Positions 20,713 to 29,925 of a stretch of 64,000 nt of DNA are shown piece by piece. The first letter of the stretch is position 1. Each line of letters opens with the position of its first letter. Where the stretch lies: the NCBI GenBank assembly GCA_022778545.1, contig JALFDW010000014.1, positions 1 to 64,000 on the forward strand, given 5' to 3'. This stretch comes from a bacterium (GTDB taxonomy: Bacteria; Bacillota; Clostridia; Christensenellales; CAG-138). The position numbers and the translations under genes were made by a program. The notes under the pieces are model-generated. The model saw only the letters and a list, made by a program, of their open reading frames with translations. It was not told where the DNA came from and searched no databases.

Positions 20713-21486
20713 TCACGATTTCAAAGTCAGTTCGTTTTGTATTGCCTGAAGGCGGGGCAAGGCCGCCCTGTCCGTCATATTCATAACAAGCGGAGTGATT
20801 GTGATAAAGCCCTGCTCCGTCCACCGTTCATCGCAGTCAACATCCGGCCCGCAAGGATTCATTCGGCCTGCCGGCATCCAATAGTATTTTTGCCCAAATG
20901 GATCGATGCGTTCATCGTAACGGGCGTTATATTCCTGTATCCCCGCAGGCGTAATGCGCACGCCTCGCACTTGCGCGCACGGAAGATCCGGCGCGTTTAC
21001 GTTGAGCAAGCGCAAATCCTTCTCGCGTTCCAACATCATGGCAGCATACTTGGCGCCGGCCACAGCCGCTTCAAAACACTGCGGCCTCCATGCGATATCC
21101 GATACCGCAATAGAAGGAATGCCAAGGAGTGCCCCCTCCATCGCTGCGGAAACCGTTCCGGAATAAAAGATATCCGTTCCGCGGTTCGCGCCGAGGTTGA
21201 TACCGGAAATCAAAAGATCCGGTTTTGGGAAAAGATTCCCGTAAGCGAGCTTTACGCAGTCTACCGGCGTTCCGGATACGGCATATGCCGGAACATGCTC
21301 TGCACCAGGGATCGCAACTTCCCGGGCACGCAAAGGCACATACATCGTAAAAGAATGGGATGCACCGCTTCGTTCCGCATCGGGTGCCGCTACAAACAGC
21401 TCGTTCCCCTCCTGCTCAAACGCACGAAGCAATGCAAGCAGCCCGGGAGAAAACACTCCGTCGTCATTTGTAAAAAGAATGCGCAT
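20713..21486 (-). CDS. surE: 5'-nucleotidase SurE
   Basis: Metal-dependent nucleoside-5'-monophosphate phosphatase of the SurE family. The metal-binding NDD of LFTNDDGVFSPG lies at residues 7-9, with Ser in the GASHS segment and a conserved Asn in SGINLGANRGTD. Length 257 is normal. A promoter lies at 21520-21548, and the RpiR gene follows 10 bp after its stop. Confidence 0.95.
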   Translation of the reverse strand: MRILFTNDDGVFSPGLLALLRAFEQEGNELFVAAPDAERSGASHSFTMYVPLRAREVAIPGAEHVPAYAVSGTPVDCVKLAYGNLFPKPDLLISGINLGANRGTDIFYSGTVSAAMEGALLGIPSIAVSDIAWRPQCFEAAVAGAKYAAMMLEREKDLRLLNVNAPDLPCAQVRGVRITPAGIQEYNARYDERIDPFGQKYYWMPAGRMNPCGPDVDCDERWTEQGFITITPLVMNMTDRAALPRLQAIQNELTLKS

Positions 21487-21519
21487 GAATATATCGCTCC
21501 GAATTCATATTCGCTTTGT

Positions 21520-21548
21520 ATTCTAACAGATTGACGCGGATATTTCAA
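21520..21548 (-). promoter_or_regulatory. Promoter of surE
   Basis: TTGAAA (21543-21548), a 17-bp spacer and TAGAAT (21520-21525) on the minus strand. Confidence 0.65.
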
Positions 21549-21596
21549 CTTGAATTCCAAAATGATGCAAGTGCTGCATCTTCGAATTGCAAATGC

Positions 21597-21640
21597 AAAA
21601 CACACCGCGGCAATCGCGTCATGCCGCAGTGTGTTTTTTT
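21597..21640 (-). terminator. Intrinsic terminator after the oad operon
   Basis: A 13-bp stem (21622-21634 with 21600-21612, one non-canonical position) with a 9-nt loop, followed by TTTTGCATTT on the minus strand, 38 bp after oadA. The plus-strand copy ends in seven T, so the element could also work in the other direction. Confidence 0.75.
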
Positions 21641-21671
21641 CATTGGTTGATTATCGGCTTCGTTTTCTGCG

Positions 21672-23123
21672 TCAGATGGTCAGGTCCTCAACATACAGCG
21701 TTGTTACGCCGGTTTCGGCATCCTCTTCCGCTGCGCTTTGCTCTGGTTCACACGCCACAGCAGGCGCTTCCTCTTCCCCTGCTTTCGCGCGCGCTTCAAA
21801 GAACTTGAGTGCAACCTGCGGGAACAGCGCATAGCTGAGCACATCCTCTTCCTGGCGCATCACGTCTTTGATCTCTTCCCGGTACTTGTCAAGCTCCGGA
21901 GCAAGCAGATCCGCCGGGCGGCAGGTAATGACAGGTTCGTCGCCGATTGCCTTTTTCCGTACTTCTTCATTCACCTTGCCGGGCAGTGCGCCATATTCGC
22001 CGTGCAGCACAGCCTTTGATTCCTTGGTGAACATTTTGTAACGCTCGCCAGAAAGCACGTTGAGCACAGCCTGTGAACCAACGATCTGGCTCGTCGGGGT
22101 CACGAGCGGCGGATAGCCGAAATCCTCTCTCACGCGCGGGATCTCAGCCAGAACTTCATAATATTTATCCTCCGCATTCGCCTGCTTCAACTGGGAGATC
22201 AGGTTGGAAAGCATGCCGCCGGGAACCTGGTAAATCAGCGTATTCGTATCCACGCTGAGCACCTTCGGATCAAGGAAGCCTTCCGTCTTTAGCTTGTTCG
22301 CAACACCGCGGAAATGCTTTGCGGCCTCTGCCATCGTCTCAAGATTAAGGCCGGTATCATATTCCGTGCCTTTGAGCGTTGCAACAAGCGATTCCGTGGC
22401 GGGCTGTGAAGTTCCGTTTGCAAGCGGCGACAGCGCACAGTCCACGATGTCCACGCCGGCCTGTACGGCCATAAGATAAGTCATGTCGCCTGTACCAGTC
22501 GTGTTGTGCGTATGCAGATGAATCGGAACATCCACTTCCGCCTTCAGGCGCTTCACCAGGGAATACGCCTCGTATGGCAGCAGCAGGTTCGCCATATCCT
22601 TGATGCAGATCACATCGGCGCCCATCTGAACGAGCTCTTTTGCGACCTTCACGAAATAATCCTCGTTGTGTACGGGGCTGATGGTATAGCTGATCGCAGG
22701 CTCGCAGATCCCACCATACTTTTTCGTGTATTTGATCGCTGCTTCAAGATTGCGTACATCGTTGAGCGCATCGAAAATACGGATCACATCAATGCCGTTT
22801 TCGATTGCTTTCCGGCAGAACTGCTCCACAACGTCATCCGCATAATGCTTATAGCCCAAAATGTTCTGGCCTCGGAAGAGCATTTGCAGCTTTGTGTTCG
22901 GCAATGCCTTGCGCAGTTTGCGCAGGCGGTCCCATGGATCTTCGTTCAGGAAGCGAAGGCAGCTGTCAAACGTTGCGCCGCCCCAGCATTCCAACGACCA
23001 GTAGCCGATGCTGTCCAGCAATTCGCACGCAGGCAGCATATCTTCCACGCGCATGCGCGTTGCAGCCTGCGACTGGTGCGCATCACGCAGGATCGTATCT
23101 GTAATAAAGAGCTTTTTGCCCAT
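21672..23123 (-). CDS. oadA: Oxaloacetate decarboxylase alpha subunit (carboxyltransferase)
   Basis: Carboxyltransferase that moves the carboxyl group of oxaloacetate to biotin. TIM-barrel domain beginning FITDTILRDAHQS, with IKDMANLL and the metal-binding HLHTHNTTG, then a PYC_OADA helical domain. At 483 residues it lacks the C-terminal biotin domain of classic OadA; biotin is supplied by the separate carrier at 24386. Acidic C-terminal tail. The order oadG, biotin carrier, oadB, oadA, all minus strand, makes a complete Na+-pump operon. A methylmalonyl-CoA substrate is unlikely because the alpha subunit is of the OadA/5S type. Confidence 0.93.
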   Translation of the reverse strand: MGKKLFITDTILRDAHQSQAATRMRVEDMLPACELLDSIGYWSLECWGGATFDSCLRFLNEDPWDRLRKLRKALPNTKLQMLFRGQNILGYKHYADDVVEQFCRKAIENGIDVIRIFDALNDVRNLEAAIKYTKKYGGICEPAISYTISPVHNEDYFVKVAKELVQMGADVICIKDMANLLLPYEAYSLVKRLKAEVDVPIHLHTHNTTGTGDMTYLMAVQAGVDIVDCALSPLANGTSQPATESLVATLKGTEYDTGLNLETMAEAAKHFRGVANKLKTEGFLDPKVLSVDTNTLIYQVPGGMLSNLISQLKQANAEDKYYEVLAEIPRVREDFGYPPLVTPTSQIVGSQAVLNVLSGERYKMFTKESKAVLHGEYGALPGKVNEEVRKKAIGDEPVITCRPADLLAPELDKYREEIKDVMRQEEDVLSYALFPQVALKFFEARAKAGEEEAPAVACEPEQSAAEEDAETGVTTLYVEDLTI

Positions 23124-23145
23124 AAATCATTCTCCTTTTTGCAAT

Positions 23146-24345
23146 TTAACCAAACAGGGACAGGAACACACCCGCAGCAATCGCGCTTCCGATTACGCCC
23201 GCAACGTTCGGCCCCATCGCATGCATGAGAAGGAAGTTGCCCGGGTTCTCCTTCTGCCCCACGACCTGGGAAACGCGCGCTGCCATCGGGACGGCAGATA
23301 CACCGGCCGAACCGATCAACGGATTCACCTTTCCACCCGTCAGCAGATACATCAGTTTTCCAAGCAGCACACCGCCTGCGGTACTGAACGCAAATGCGCA
23401 CACGCCCATGAGCAGAATGCCAACAGTCTGCCAGTTGAAAAATGCGTCCACCGTCGCAGTTGCACCTACGGATAAGCCAAGGAAGATCGTCACGATATTG
23501 CAAAGCTCATTCTGCGCAGTTTTGGAAAGGCGCTCCGTCACTCCGCACTCGCGGAACAGGTTGCCAAGCATCAGAAGACCAACGAGCGGTGCTGCGGAAG
23601 GCAGAAGCAGGGAAACAAAGATCGTGACCATGATCGGGAAAACGATCTTCTCCGCCTTGGAAACGGGGCGAAGCTGCTCCATCACAACGCTGCGCTCTTT
23701 CTTGGTCGTAAGCAGCTTCATAATAGGCGGCTGGATGACCGGAACAAGCGCCATATAGGAATATGCGGAAACCGCGATCGGCCCGAGCAGTTGCGGCGCC
23801 AGCATTGCGGTTACAAGGATTGCCGTTGGTCCGTCAGCGCCACCGATGATACCGATGGACGCTGCTTCCCGCATTCCAAAGTTGATTGCAGGGAAGATCG
23901 CAGAAAGAGCAAGCGCGCCGAGAAATGCCACGAAAATGCCAACCTGCGCAGCAGCGCCGAGAATCAAGCTGCGCGGGCTTGCAATCAACGGGCCGAAATC
24001 GGTCATTGCACCAACACCAAGGAAGATCAGGGAAGGATAGATTCCAAGCTTAACGCCAAGGTAAAGATAGTCGATCAGCCCTGCCGTTTCACTGAATTCC
24101 GCCCAATGAACGTGCCCGCCTTCAAACAATGCGGCATGGTACATTTCCGTACCCGGCAGGTTCGAAAGCAGCATGCCAAAGGCGATCGGGATCAAAAGAA
24201 GCGGCTCGAACCCCTTCCTGATTGCAAGATAGAGCAGCACGCATGCAACGAGGATCATTACAAGCGGTCTCGGATCTTCGAACAACATCGAAAACCCGGT
24301 GGTGGAAAGGAATTTTTGGATTACATCCATGATGCCCTCCTTCAA
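23146..24345 (-). CDS. oadB: Na+-translocating decarboxylase beta subunit
   Basis: Integral membrane subunit that decarboxylates carboxybiotin and exports Na+. A hydrophobic 399-residue protein with about nine to eleven membrane segments; the family signature [12 protein letters not shown] carries the conserved Asp, and [13 protein letters not shown] is also typical. The start at 24345 may be an early ATG; an internal ATG five residues later (MDVIQKFL) is an alternative. Located between oadA (22 bp away) and the biotin carrier. Confidence 0.94.
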   Translation of the reverse strand: MKEGIMDVIQKFLSTTGFSMLFEDPRPLVMILVACVLLYLAIRKGFEPLLLIPIAFGMLLSNLPGTEMYHAALFEGGHVHWAEFSETAGLIDYLYLGVKLGIYPSLIFLGVGAMTDFGPLIASPRSLILGAAAQVGIFVAFLGALALSAIFPAINFGMREAASIGIIGGADGPTAILVTAMLAPQLLGPIAVSAYSYMALVPVIQPPIMKLLTTKKERSVVMEQLRPVSKAEKIVFPIMVTIFVSLLLPSAAPLVGLLMLGNLFRECGVTERLSKTAQNELCNIVTIFLGLSVGATATVDAFFNWQTVGILLMGVCAFAFSTAGGVLLGKLMYLLTGGKVNPLIGSAGVSAVPMAARVSQVVGQKENPGNFLLMHAMGPNVAGVIGSAIAAGVFLSLFG

Positions 24346-24385
24346 AAAGCAAAGTCAGGATACTCGTTTTGTTGCATTTTGTGCT

Positions 24386-24766
24386 TTAGCCAAGCACGCA
24401 AAGCACATCGCCCGCGTTTACGGTTGCCCCTTTCGCCACATTGACGGCCGCTACCGTTCCTGCGGCAGGTGCCATGATCTCGTTTTCCATCTTCATTGCT
24501 TCAAGAACCAGGAGGACATCTCCCGCCTTTACCGTATCACCCGGCTTCACCTTAACATCAAGGATGTTGCCCGGCATTGGAGCATTGACGGAAGTCTGTG
24601 CGCCGGAAGCCGCAACAGGCGCAGGCTTAGGAGCTGCCGGTGCAGGGGCAGGTGCTGCTTTGGGTTCGGCAGTCTTTGCAGGCTGCTGTGCAGAGGGTGC
24701 GCCGGTGATTTCTTCCACCTCAACTTCATAAGAAGCGCCGTTGACGTTCACGATGAATTTACGCAT
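24386..24766 (-). CDS. Biotin carrier subunit of the Na+-translocating decarboxylase
   Basis: A 126-residue biotin carrier. The N-terminal beta-strand (RKFIVNVNGASYEVEVEEI) is followed by an Ala/Pro-rich flexible linker (about 24-57) and a biotinyl domain with EAMKMEN at 89-95; Lys92 is the biotin attachment residue. It supplies the domain that OadA lacks. Domain order resembles MmdC/GcdC. Confidence 0.93.
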   Translation of the reverse strand: MRKFIVNVNGASYEVEVEEITGAPSAQQPAKTAEPKAAPAPAPAAPKPAPVAASGAQTSVNAPMPGNILDVKVKPGDTVKAGDVLLVLEAMKMENEIMAPAAGTVAAVNVAKGATVNAGDVLCVLG

Positions 24767-24810
24767 GTTGTTTCTCCTCCTAATAATTAATGTAATATAT
24801 TTGTTCGGTT

Positions 24811-25209
24811 TTATAGTTTACGAATGCTATGGATTCTAAGCCCTGAGGCAGTTGTCCCCGTTGCGGTTGCGATTGCACCTGCAACAGCAGCAACAAACTG
24901 CCCATGTGCTTCACTGTCTTCCGTTGAAGATGAAAGCGGTTTTATACTGTGAATACGCAGCCCGGATGCTTTCGTTCCCGTGTAGGAAGCAATCGCAGCA
25001 GCTATAACAGCATCAAAGCAGGCCCGATCCGCGATCGGAAATGCATTCTGCTGCACAGGAGCATTCTGTGCAGGCAAAGGAGTGGCGGCAGGTTGCGTTT
25101 TTGCTGCCATAACAGAGCTCATCAATTTTGTGAGCAAAATGATGGAGAGCAACCCTACAAACACCGTCCCCATGCCCAGCAGCAGAACAAACCAAGGACT
25201 AATTTCCAT
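24811..25209 (-). CDS. oadG: OadG-like gamma subunit with duplicated C-terminal motif
   Basis: Small membrane subunit that stabilises the decarboxylase complex. One N-terminal transmembrane segment (about 7-29) carries the family GMGTVFVGL motif. The remaining 100 residues hold two copies, about 40 residues apart, of an AAIA...TGTxASGLRIHSI unit (about 66-92 and 106-132), with ASGLRIHSI identical in both. First gene of the operon; GGAGG precedes the ATG. The subunit assignment rests on the first 30 residues and the operon context. Confidence 0.82.
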   Translation of the reverse strand: MEISPWFVLLLGMGTVFVGLLSIILLTKLMSSVMAAKTQPAATPLPAQNAPVQQNAFPIADRACFDAVIAAAIASYTGTKASGLRIHSIKPLSSSTEDSEAHGQFVAAVAGAIATATGTTASGLRIHSIRKL

Positions 25210-25264
25210 ATATCGGCCTCCGTTCTAATAGTTTTTTATGGCATTTTGCCAAACCAAAGGGCAG

Positions 25265-25290
25265 ATTATAAGAATTCATTTGAATTCAAA
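25265..25290 (-). promoter_or_regulatory. oad operon promoter -10 with overlapping palindrome
   Basis: A perfect TATAAT (25265-25270, minus) lies upstream of oadG but has no recognisable -35. Directly upstream is a perfect 12-bp palindrome TTTGAATTCAAA (25279-25290) and a second GAATTC (25272-25277), in the place where a -35 region would be. It could be an operator or activator site; inference only. Confidence 0.4.
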
Positions 25291-25360
25291 TATCATTCAA
25301 TCCACCGCCTTATTTTTTATATTCTCCCCATTTCCTGTATTTCCTGCCTCTTGTTAACAA

Positions 25361-25396
25361 AAAAATTAGCAATATTCCGTTTTTTCGGAATATTGC
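25361..25396 (-). terminator. Intrinsic terminator after rluB
   Basis: A perfect 11-bp stem (GCAATATTCCG with its complement), loop of 6, then TAATTTTTTT on the minus strand, 27 bp after rluB. It ends the scp-ytfJ-dacF-rluB cluster. Confidence 0.9.
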
Positions 25397-25423
25397 CCCC
25401 AAGCTCCATTGTATGAGTAGTTT

Positions 25424-26137
25424 TTAATGCAGCAGCAAACCAAGCTTTTCTGCTTCTTCATCCGTCAGGCTGCGCCATTTTCCCTGTGCAAGTCCTCCTA
25501 ACGAAATTGGGCCCATCGCGATCCGCCGGAGTAAAAGCGTATCATGGCCAACCGCCGCAAGCATTCTGCGCACCTGCCGGTTTCTCCCCTCGTGAATCGT
25601 AATCTCAAATGCCGTACCACCAAGCTTCAGAGATTTCATGTTTTGAATGCGGGCGGGCGCCGTCATGCCGTCCTCCAGCATCACGCCATGCTCCAAAGTG
25701 CTGCGCTCCGCCACGGAAAGGCTGCCGTTGCAATGCACCAGGTAAGTTTTCTCCACCATAAATTTCGGGTGCATCATCCGGTATGCAAGCGCACCGTCAT
25801 TGGTCATGATCATCAGCCCCTCCGAGTCATAATCCAACCGCCCCACCGGGTAAAGCCGCTGCGGAAAGTCCTTGAAGTAATCGGCAACCGTCGTCCTCCC
25901 CTGTGGATCATGCATGGTACTCAAAACACACTGCGGTTTGTTGAACATCAGAACAACATGTTCCTGGGCGGGCAAGATCCGTTTTCCTGCATAAACCACA
26001 ATGTCACGTTCCGGATCCACCACACAACCGGTCTCTGCCGGATTCCCATTCACGAACACCAACCCGCGGGAAATCAACTCCTCACATTTTCTGCGGGAAG
26101 CAACGCCCGCATCCGCCAAATACTTCTGCAACCGCAT
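25424..26137 (-). CDS. rluB: Ribosomal large-subunit pseudouridine synthase (RluB/RsuA family)
   Basis: An S4 RNA-binding domain (1-60, MRLQKYLADAGVASRRKCEE) precedes a pseudouridine synthase domain with the catalytic Asp in GRLDYDSEGLM. It isomerises uridine in 23S rRNA (position 2605 in E. coli numbering, family knowledge). I use the ATG at 26137, the usual family start; an in-frame GTG at 26152 is possible, and ribosome sites are weak for both. It follows dacF, as clostridial scp-ytfJ-dacF-rluB clusters do. Confidence 0.93.
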   Translation of the reverse strand: MRLQKYLADAGVASRRKCEELISRGLVFVNGNPAETGCVVDPERDIVVYAGKRILPAQEHVVLMFNKPQCVLSTMHDPQGRTTVADYFKDFPQRLYPVGRLDYDSEGLMIMTNDGALAYRMMHPKFMVEKTYLVHCNGSLSVAERSTLEHGVMLEDGMTAPARIQNMKSLKLGGTAFEITIHEGRNRQVRRMLAAVGHDTLLLRRIAMGPISLGGLAQGKWRSLTDEEAEKLGLLLH

Positions 26138-26155
26138 GTGCGCACACCGCACCGT

Positions 26156-27295
26156 TCATGCACTCCAGCGTCTGAACAGCCTTTCAAGATAATCCGTAAA
26201 GGCAGACGGCTCGATCGTCTCCGCTGCGACAAGCTCTGTTTCCGCAAGAATGCGCCCATCCTCCCAAATCTCCAGCGAACCGAGCGAGTCGCCTTTATTA
26301 ACCGGAGCCTGAACCTGTTGCTGCGCAAGCTTTACAACGGTTCGCACCGTCGTGCTGTCGCCATCCTTCACTAAAATGATTATATCCTGTTTTACTGCAA
26401 CCGCCAAGGCGTTTTTTCTTCCGCCATTTATGCGGATGCGCGCGATCACATCCCCTGCCGCAACGAGCTTTTCCGGCTTGTAAGTCTCAAACCCGTAATC
26501 CAACAAGCGCTTTGCCGCCGGGAACATGTCCGGGCAGTTGAGCACGACGCCGACTAGTTCTACACCATTGCGCTCCGCCGAAAAAACAAGGCATTTCCCT
26601 GCGGCCATCGTATAACCGGTCTTCACCCCGTTGCCGCCTTCATACTCCCAGAGGATCTTGTTTTTGTTTTTAACGGTGCGCGTGACTTCTCCTGTCACAG
26701 TGCGGTAATACGTCGTTCCGACGATTTCACGGAAGGTTTCGTTCTGCATGGCATAAGAGGCGATCAGCGCAAGATCGTATGCTGTGGTATAATGCTCTGC
26801 ATCATGCAGGCCGTTCGGCGTCACAAAATGCGTGTTGTGTGCGCCGAGCTCCTTTGCTTTTTCGTTCATAAGCGCTGCAAATCCTGCAATGCTTCCGCCC
26901 ACGTTGATCGCGATTGCAACGGCTGCATCGTTCCCCGACACAAGCATGAGGCCATAAACAAGATCCCGGAGGCTGATCTTTTCCCCCAGACGCAAATACA
27001 TGCTTGAGCCTTCTACGCCATAAGCTTCCTTCGGAACAGTGACAAGCGCATCCAGTTTCCCTGTTTCAATTGCAAGGATCGCTGTCATGATCTTCGTTGT
27101 GCTCGCCATCGGCAGCTTTTCATGTGCGTTCTTTGCATAAAGCACCTTATGCGTACACGCATCCATCAGCATTACGCCTCCAGCAAATATTTCTACCGTA
27201 TCCCGTTCCCGCTCTGCAAGCGCACTTCCGTTTAATGCGAGAACGGAAAGCGCGGCCATCAGGATGGCCGCCGTCCGCTGCATCGTTCCTCTCAT
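26156..27295 (-). CDS. dacF: D-alanyl-D-alanine carboxypeptidase DacF
   Basis: Penicillin-binding protein that trims the terminal D-Ala of peptidoglycan; in spore formers DacF-type enzymes affect cortex cross-linking. It has a signal peptide (about 1-27, ending SALA), the catalytic S65-x-x-K68 (STTK), the SGN triad at 120-122, KTG at 225-227 and a C-terminal beta-rich PBP5-C domain. All three motifs are intact. Two plausible ATGs exist (27295 and 27283); I give the outer one. Its start overlaps the end of ytfJ's coding frame only if longer starts are used, otherwise the gap is 13 bp. Confidence 0.93.
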   Translation of the reverse strand: MRGTMQRTAAILMAALSVLALNGSALAERERDTVEIFAGGVMLMDACTHKVLYAKNAHEKLPMASTTKIMTAILAIETGKLDALVTVPKEAYGVEGSSMYLRLGEKISLRDLVYGLMLVSGNDAAVAIAINVGGSIAGFAALMNEKAKELGAHNTHFVTPNGLHDAEHYTTAYDLALIASYAMQNETFREIVGTTYYRTVTGEVTRTVKNKNKILWEYEGGNGVKTGYTMAAGKCLVFSAERNGVELVGVVLNCPDMFPAAKRLLDYGFETYKPEKLVAAGDVIARIRINGGRKNALAVAVKQDIIILVKDGDSTTVRTVVKLAQQQVQAPVNKGDSLGSLEIWEDGRILAETELVAAETIEPSAFTDYLERLFRRWSA

Positions 27296-27308
27296 TTCCT
27301 GCGATCCT

Positions 27309-27773
27309 TTACTGCTTCTGTTCTGTGTTGTCTTCCTGCGGCACACAGGCCGGGGTAGCATCACATACCATTCGTTCCACGGCGCAGACCGCTTCCGGAA
27401 GCAGATCGATCACGCGATCCCAGCTGTTCTTGTATTGCGCCGGCAGCACTTTTACACAGCCTGCGTTTACGGAAAGAAACGCCATCGGCGTAAGGCTCAT
27501 GCCGGCAACGGCAGTACCCGCAAACGGGTATTGATGCCTGCCTTCTTCCCCTCCCTCCCCATCAAACGCCGCACCGGATTTGCGGACCGGTTTGTTACTG
27601 CCCATTTCGTATTCCCCGCCCCCGGAAAGGAAGCCAAGGCTCACTTTCGAAACCGGCAAAATCATCGTTGTATCGCCCGTCAGGATAGGATCACCTACAA
27701 TGGTGTTCACATCCACCATCTCCTTTATTTCCTCCATGGCGCTTTTCATAATGTTTTCAATCGGATGCATCAT
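27309..27773 (-). CDS. ytfJ: Sporulation protein YtfJ (GerW)
   Basis: A 154-residue YtfJ/GerW protein, made in the forespore and needed in Bacillus for germination with L-alanine. The family core IVGDPILTGDTTMILPVSKVSLGF is present, followed by a Gly-rich loop. The ATG at 27773 has GGAGGG upstream. It overlaps the DUF2953 gene by 17 bp, which is the usual clostridial arrangement scpB-DUF2953-ytfJ. Confidence 0.92.
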   Translation of the reverse strand: MMHPIENIMKSAMEEIKEMVDVNTIVGDPILTGDTTMILPVSKVSLGFLSGGGEYEMGSNKPVRKSGAAFDGEGGEEGRHQYPFAGTAVAGMSLTPMAFLSVNAGCVKVLPAQYKNSWDRVIDLLPEAVCAVERMVCDATPACVPQEDNTEQKQ

Positions 27774-28314
27774 GCTTTCTGTCCCTCCTTGCTTTCTCAT
27801 TTCGGATGAGAATACCTATAATCTGCGTTGGAACAATTTCCAATATGCCTTCCATATAAATCCAAAGAGCATTTCTCTCGAATGATGGTGCGATCGAGAT
27901 GCGGCAACTGCATGGAGAAAATCGTGTGTGCAGCAACAATTCCAACGCAATCTGTATGGTTCCCGCCGCCATCACGCTGAAAAAGGCATCGTCCGCATCG
28001 CCGATAAGGCCACGGCAGTTGAGCTCAGTAAGCCGAAGCGCTCCTGTTTTCCTTCCCTGCCGCAGAAGCCCGCGTAAAAGCGATTTGCGTCTGGGCTTTT
28101 TCGCTTTCTCTTTTTCCCTTTTACCGCGCAGCAGTGCGGCAATGCTCGTATCCACTCCCACCGGTATCCGAATCAGCCCAAATAACAGACGAATTTCAGC
28201 GCGCGCCAGCAAATGCGCATCCATCATCTGCACACGAAACCGAAGCGTTATGCGCCAAAACAGGCATACGGACAATACGATCACGCCTGCAAGAATGCAC
28301 AAAAAAAGAACCAT
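27757..28314 (-). CDS. DUF2953 domain-containing membrane protein
   Basis: A 185-residue protein with one N-terminal membrane segment (about 2-22) and a basic linker (about 65-85); the rest is mixed beta. The function of DUF2953 is unknown, but it usually sits with ytfJ in spore formers, which suggests a forespore role (inference). The ATG at 28314 has GGAGG 6 nt upstream; the ATG at 28329 would place that site inside the coding region. It overlaps ytfJ. Confidence 0.85.
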   Translation of the reverse strand: MVLFLCILAGVIVLSVCLFWRITLRFRVQMMDAHLLARAEIRLLFGLIRIPVGVDTSIAALLRGKREKEKAKKPRRKSLLRGLLRQGRKTGALRLTELNCRGLIGDADDAFFSVMAAGTIQIALELLLHTRFSPCSCRISIAPSFERNALWIYMEGILEIVPTQIIGILIRNEKARRDRKHDASD

Positions 28315-28386
28315 ATCCTTCCTCCACATTGGAGCATATGGTTCTTATTGTTTGTATTCTTTGGAAAAGTATGATGGAGCAGATGC

Positions 28387-29265
28387 CTACTTTCGGTAAT
28401 CCGCCCGAATAAACGGCTCGGAGATCCGCTCCTCCGTCAAAATATGATATTTGCCCGGATGGCGATATGCATTCCCATGGACTTCCTCGCGGCGGTATTT
28501 CCGAAGCATATCAAGGTCAAACTGCGCAAAGTATATCCCTTCGTTTCCGTTTGCCTCAAGGATGCAGGTGTCCCTTGATCCCGACAGCTCCGGCAGATAG
28601 GCAACACCGTCAAATGCGGAAGAATGGCCGTTGCAGTCCGGCTGTCCGCAGGGATAGTTGCAGGTGGCAATACCCATCATGTCTTCATAGGCTCTCCCGC
28701 GCAGCTGAGAAAGGCGGTTGATCTCCATCGGGCACGCATTTGGCACAAGGACGATCTCAGCCCCCTTGAGCATAAGGATCCTCCCACTTTCCGGGAATTC
28801 TCTGTCATAGCAAATCATGGCGCCCACCTTTACAGGGCCACCTGCCGTATCCAGCTCAGCAACATAAAAGTCGTCACCGGGCGTCAGTCTGCATTCTTCG
28901 CCAAAGTCGCAGGTATGCACCTTGGCATATGTCAGCACCTTTTTGCCGTGCCGGTCGAACAGGATGACCGTATTGCGCGGGAGCGGTTCATAGCGTTCAA
29001 GGAACGTAATGGCAATCGCCATATCAAGTTCGGCCGCAAGCGCACCAAACGGCTTTACGAATTCACCGTCTGCCGGAACAGCCTGCGCTCGCAGAGTACC
29101 GATATCCTCCGGGATACTGTAACCGCAGTTCCACATTTCCGGGAACAGCGCAATATCCGCGCCACCCTCTTTCGCTTTCCGGCATGCTGCCAAACCTGTT
29201 TGCAGGTTCTCCTCCAAAGTTTCTCCGGGCAGCAGCTGCAAAAGTGCAATACGAAGTGTTTTCAA
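28387..29265 (-). CDS. Carbon-nitrogen hydrolase (nitrilase superfamily)
   Basis: A 292-residue amidohydrolase with the Glu-Lys-Cys triad: Glu43 in FPEMW, Lys in YAKVHTC (about 115) and Cys in MICYDREFPE (about 152). The family includes omega-amidases, ureidopropionases and aliphatic amidases; the substrate cannot be assigned. It lies between scpB and the DUF2953 gene, an unusual insertion in that cluster. Stop codon is TAG. Confidence 0.88.
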   Translation of the reverse strand: MKTLRIALLQLLPGETLEENLQTGLAACRKAKEGGADIALFPEMWNCGYSIPEDIGTLRAQAVPADGEFVKPFGALAAELDMAIAITFLERYEPLPRNTVILFDRHGKKVLTYAKVHTCDFGEECRLTPGDDFYVAELDTAGGPVKVGAMICYDREFPESGRILMLKGAEIVLVPNACPMEINRLSQLRGRAYEDMMGIATCNYPCGQPDCNGHSSAFDGVAYLPELSGSRDTCILEANGNEGIYFAQFDLDMLRKYRREEVHGNAYRHPGKYHILTEERISEPFIRADYRK

Positions 29266-29310
29266 CGTAATCCCTCTCCGTTTCCGCGTTTTATGGCAAC
29301 CGGCTCTCCG

Positions 29311-29865
29311 TCATGCCGTTTCACCGGGCTCGGCAGTTTCTTCCTCTGCGCCGGCATAGGCTTCATACCGCGGCAGCTCGCTGATCGAGCGCAGCCCAAA
29401 GTGACGGAGAAATGCATCTGTCGTCCCGAACAACATTGGCCGCCCGACAACATCTTTCCTTCCAAGTTCCCGGATCATGCCGAGTTTCAGAAGCTGGCTG
29501 ACAGCATATTCACAGCGCACACCGCGCACGGCTTCAATGTCCGCGCGTGTCACAGGCTGTTTGTAAGCAATAATGGAAAGCGTCTCCAGCATGGACTGCG
29601 AAAAAGAGCGCGACTGCACAGGCTGAAGCAGCGCAAGTACCAGGTCGGTATACTTGCGGTTTGAAACAAGCTGTGCCGTTTCATCCGTAAGGAAAAGCTG
29701 GATGCCGCGTCCTTCCTGCCTGTACAGTTCGTCCATAGATTGAAGGATGGACTGCATTTCGATATCCGTCAGCCCCAGTGTGCGCTGAAGCTGGATGATC
29801 GGCACTGGATCTCCCGACACAAAAAGGATGCACTCGATCGCGCCGAAACGTTCATCATATTGCAA
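29311..29865 (-). CDS. scpB: Segregation and condensation protein B
   Basis: Kleisin-associated winged-helix protein (184 residues) that with ScpA and Smc condenses and segregates the chromosome. The SLS..LLETLSIIAYKQPVTRADIEAVRG segment is the ScpB signature. It follows scpA with a 60-bp gap in a site-2 protease-scpA-scpB operon. Confidence 0.95.
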   Translation of the reverse strand: MQYDERFGAIECILFVSGDPVPIIQLQRTLGLTDIEMQSILQSMDELYRQEGRGIQLFLTDETAQLVSNRKYTDLVLALLQPVQSRSFSQSMLETLSIIAYKQPVTRADIEAVRGVRCEYAVSQLLKLGMIRELGRKDVVGRPMLFGTTDAFLRHFGLRSISELPRYEAYAGAEEETAEPGETA

Positions 29866-29925
29866 GGCACCGTTCTCCTTTCAAACGTAAAGCAACAAAG
29901 CCGGCTTATCCTCTCAGCTTATACG

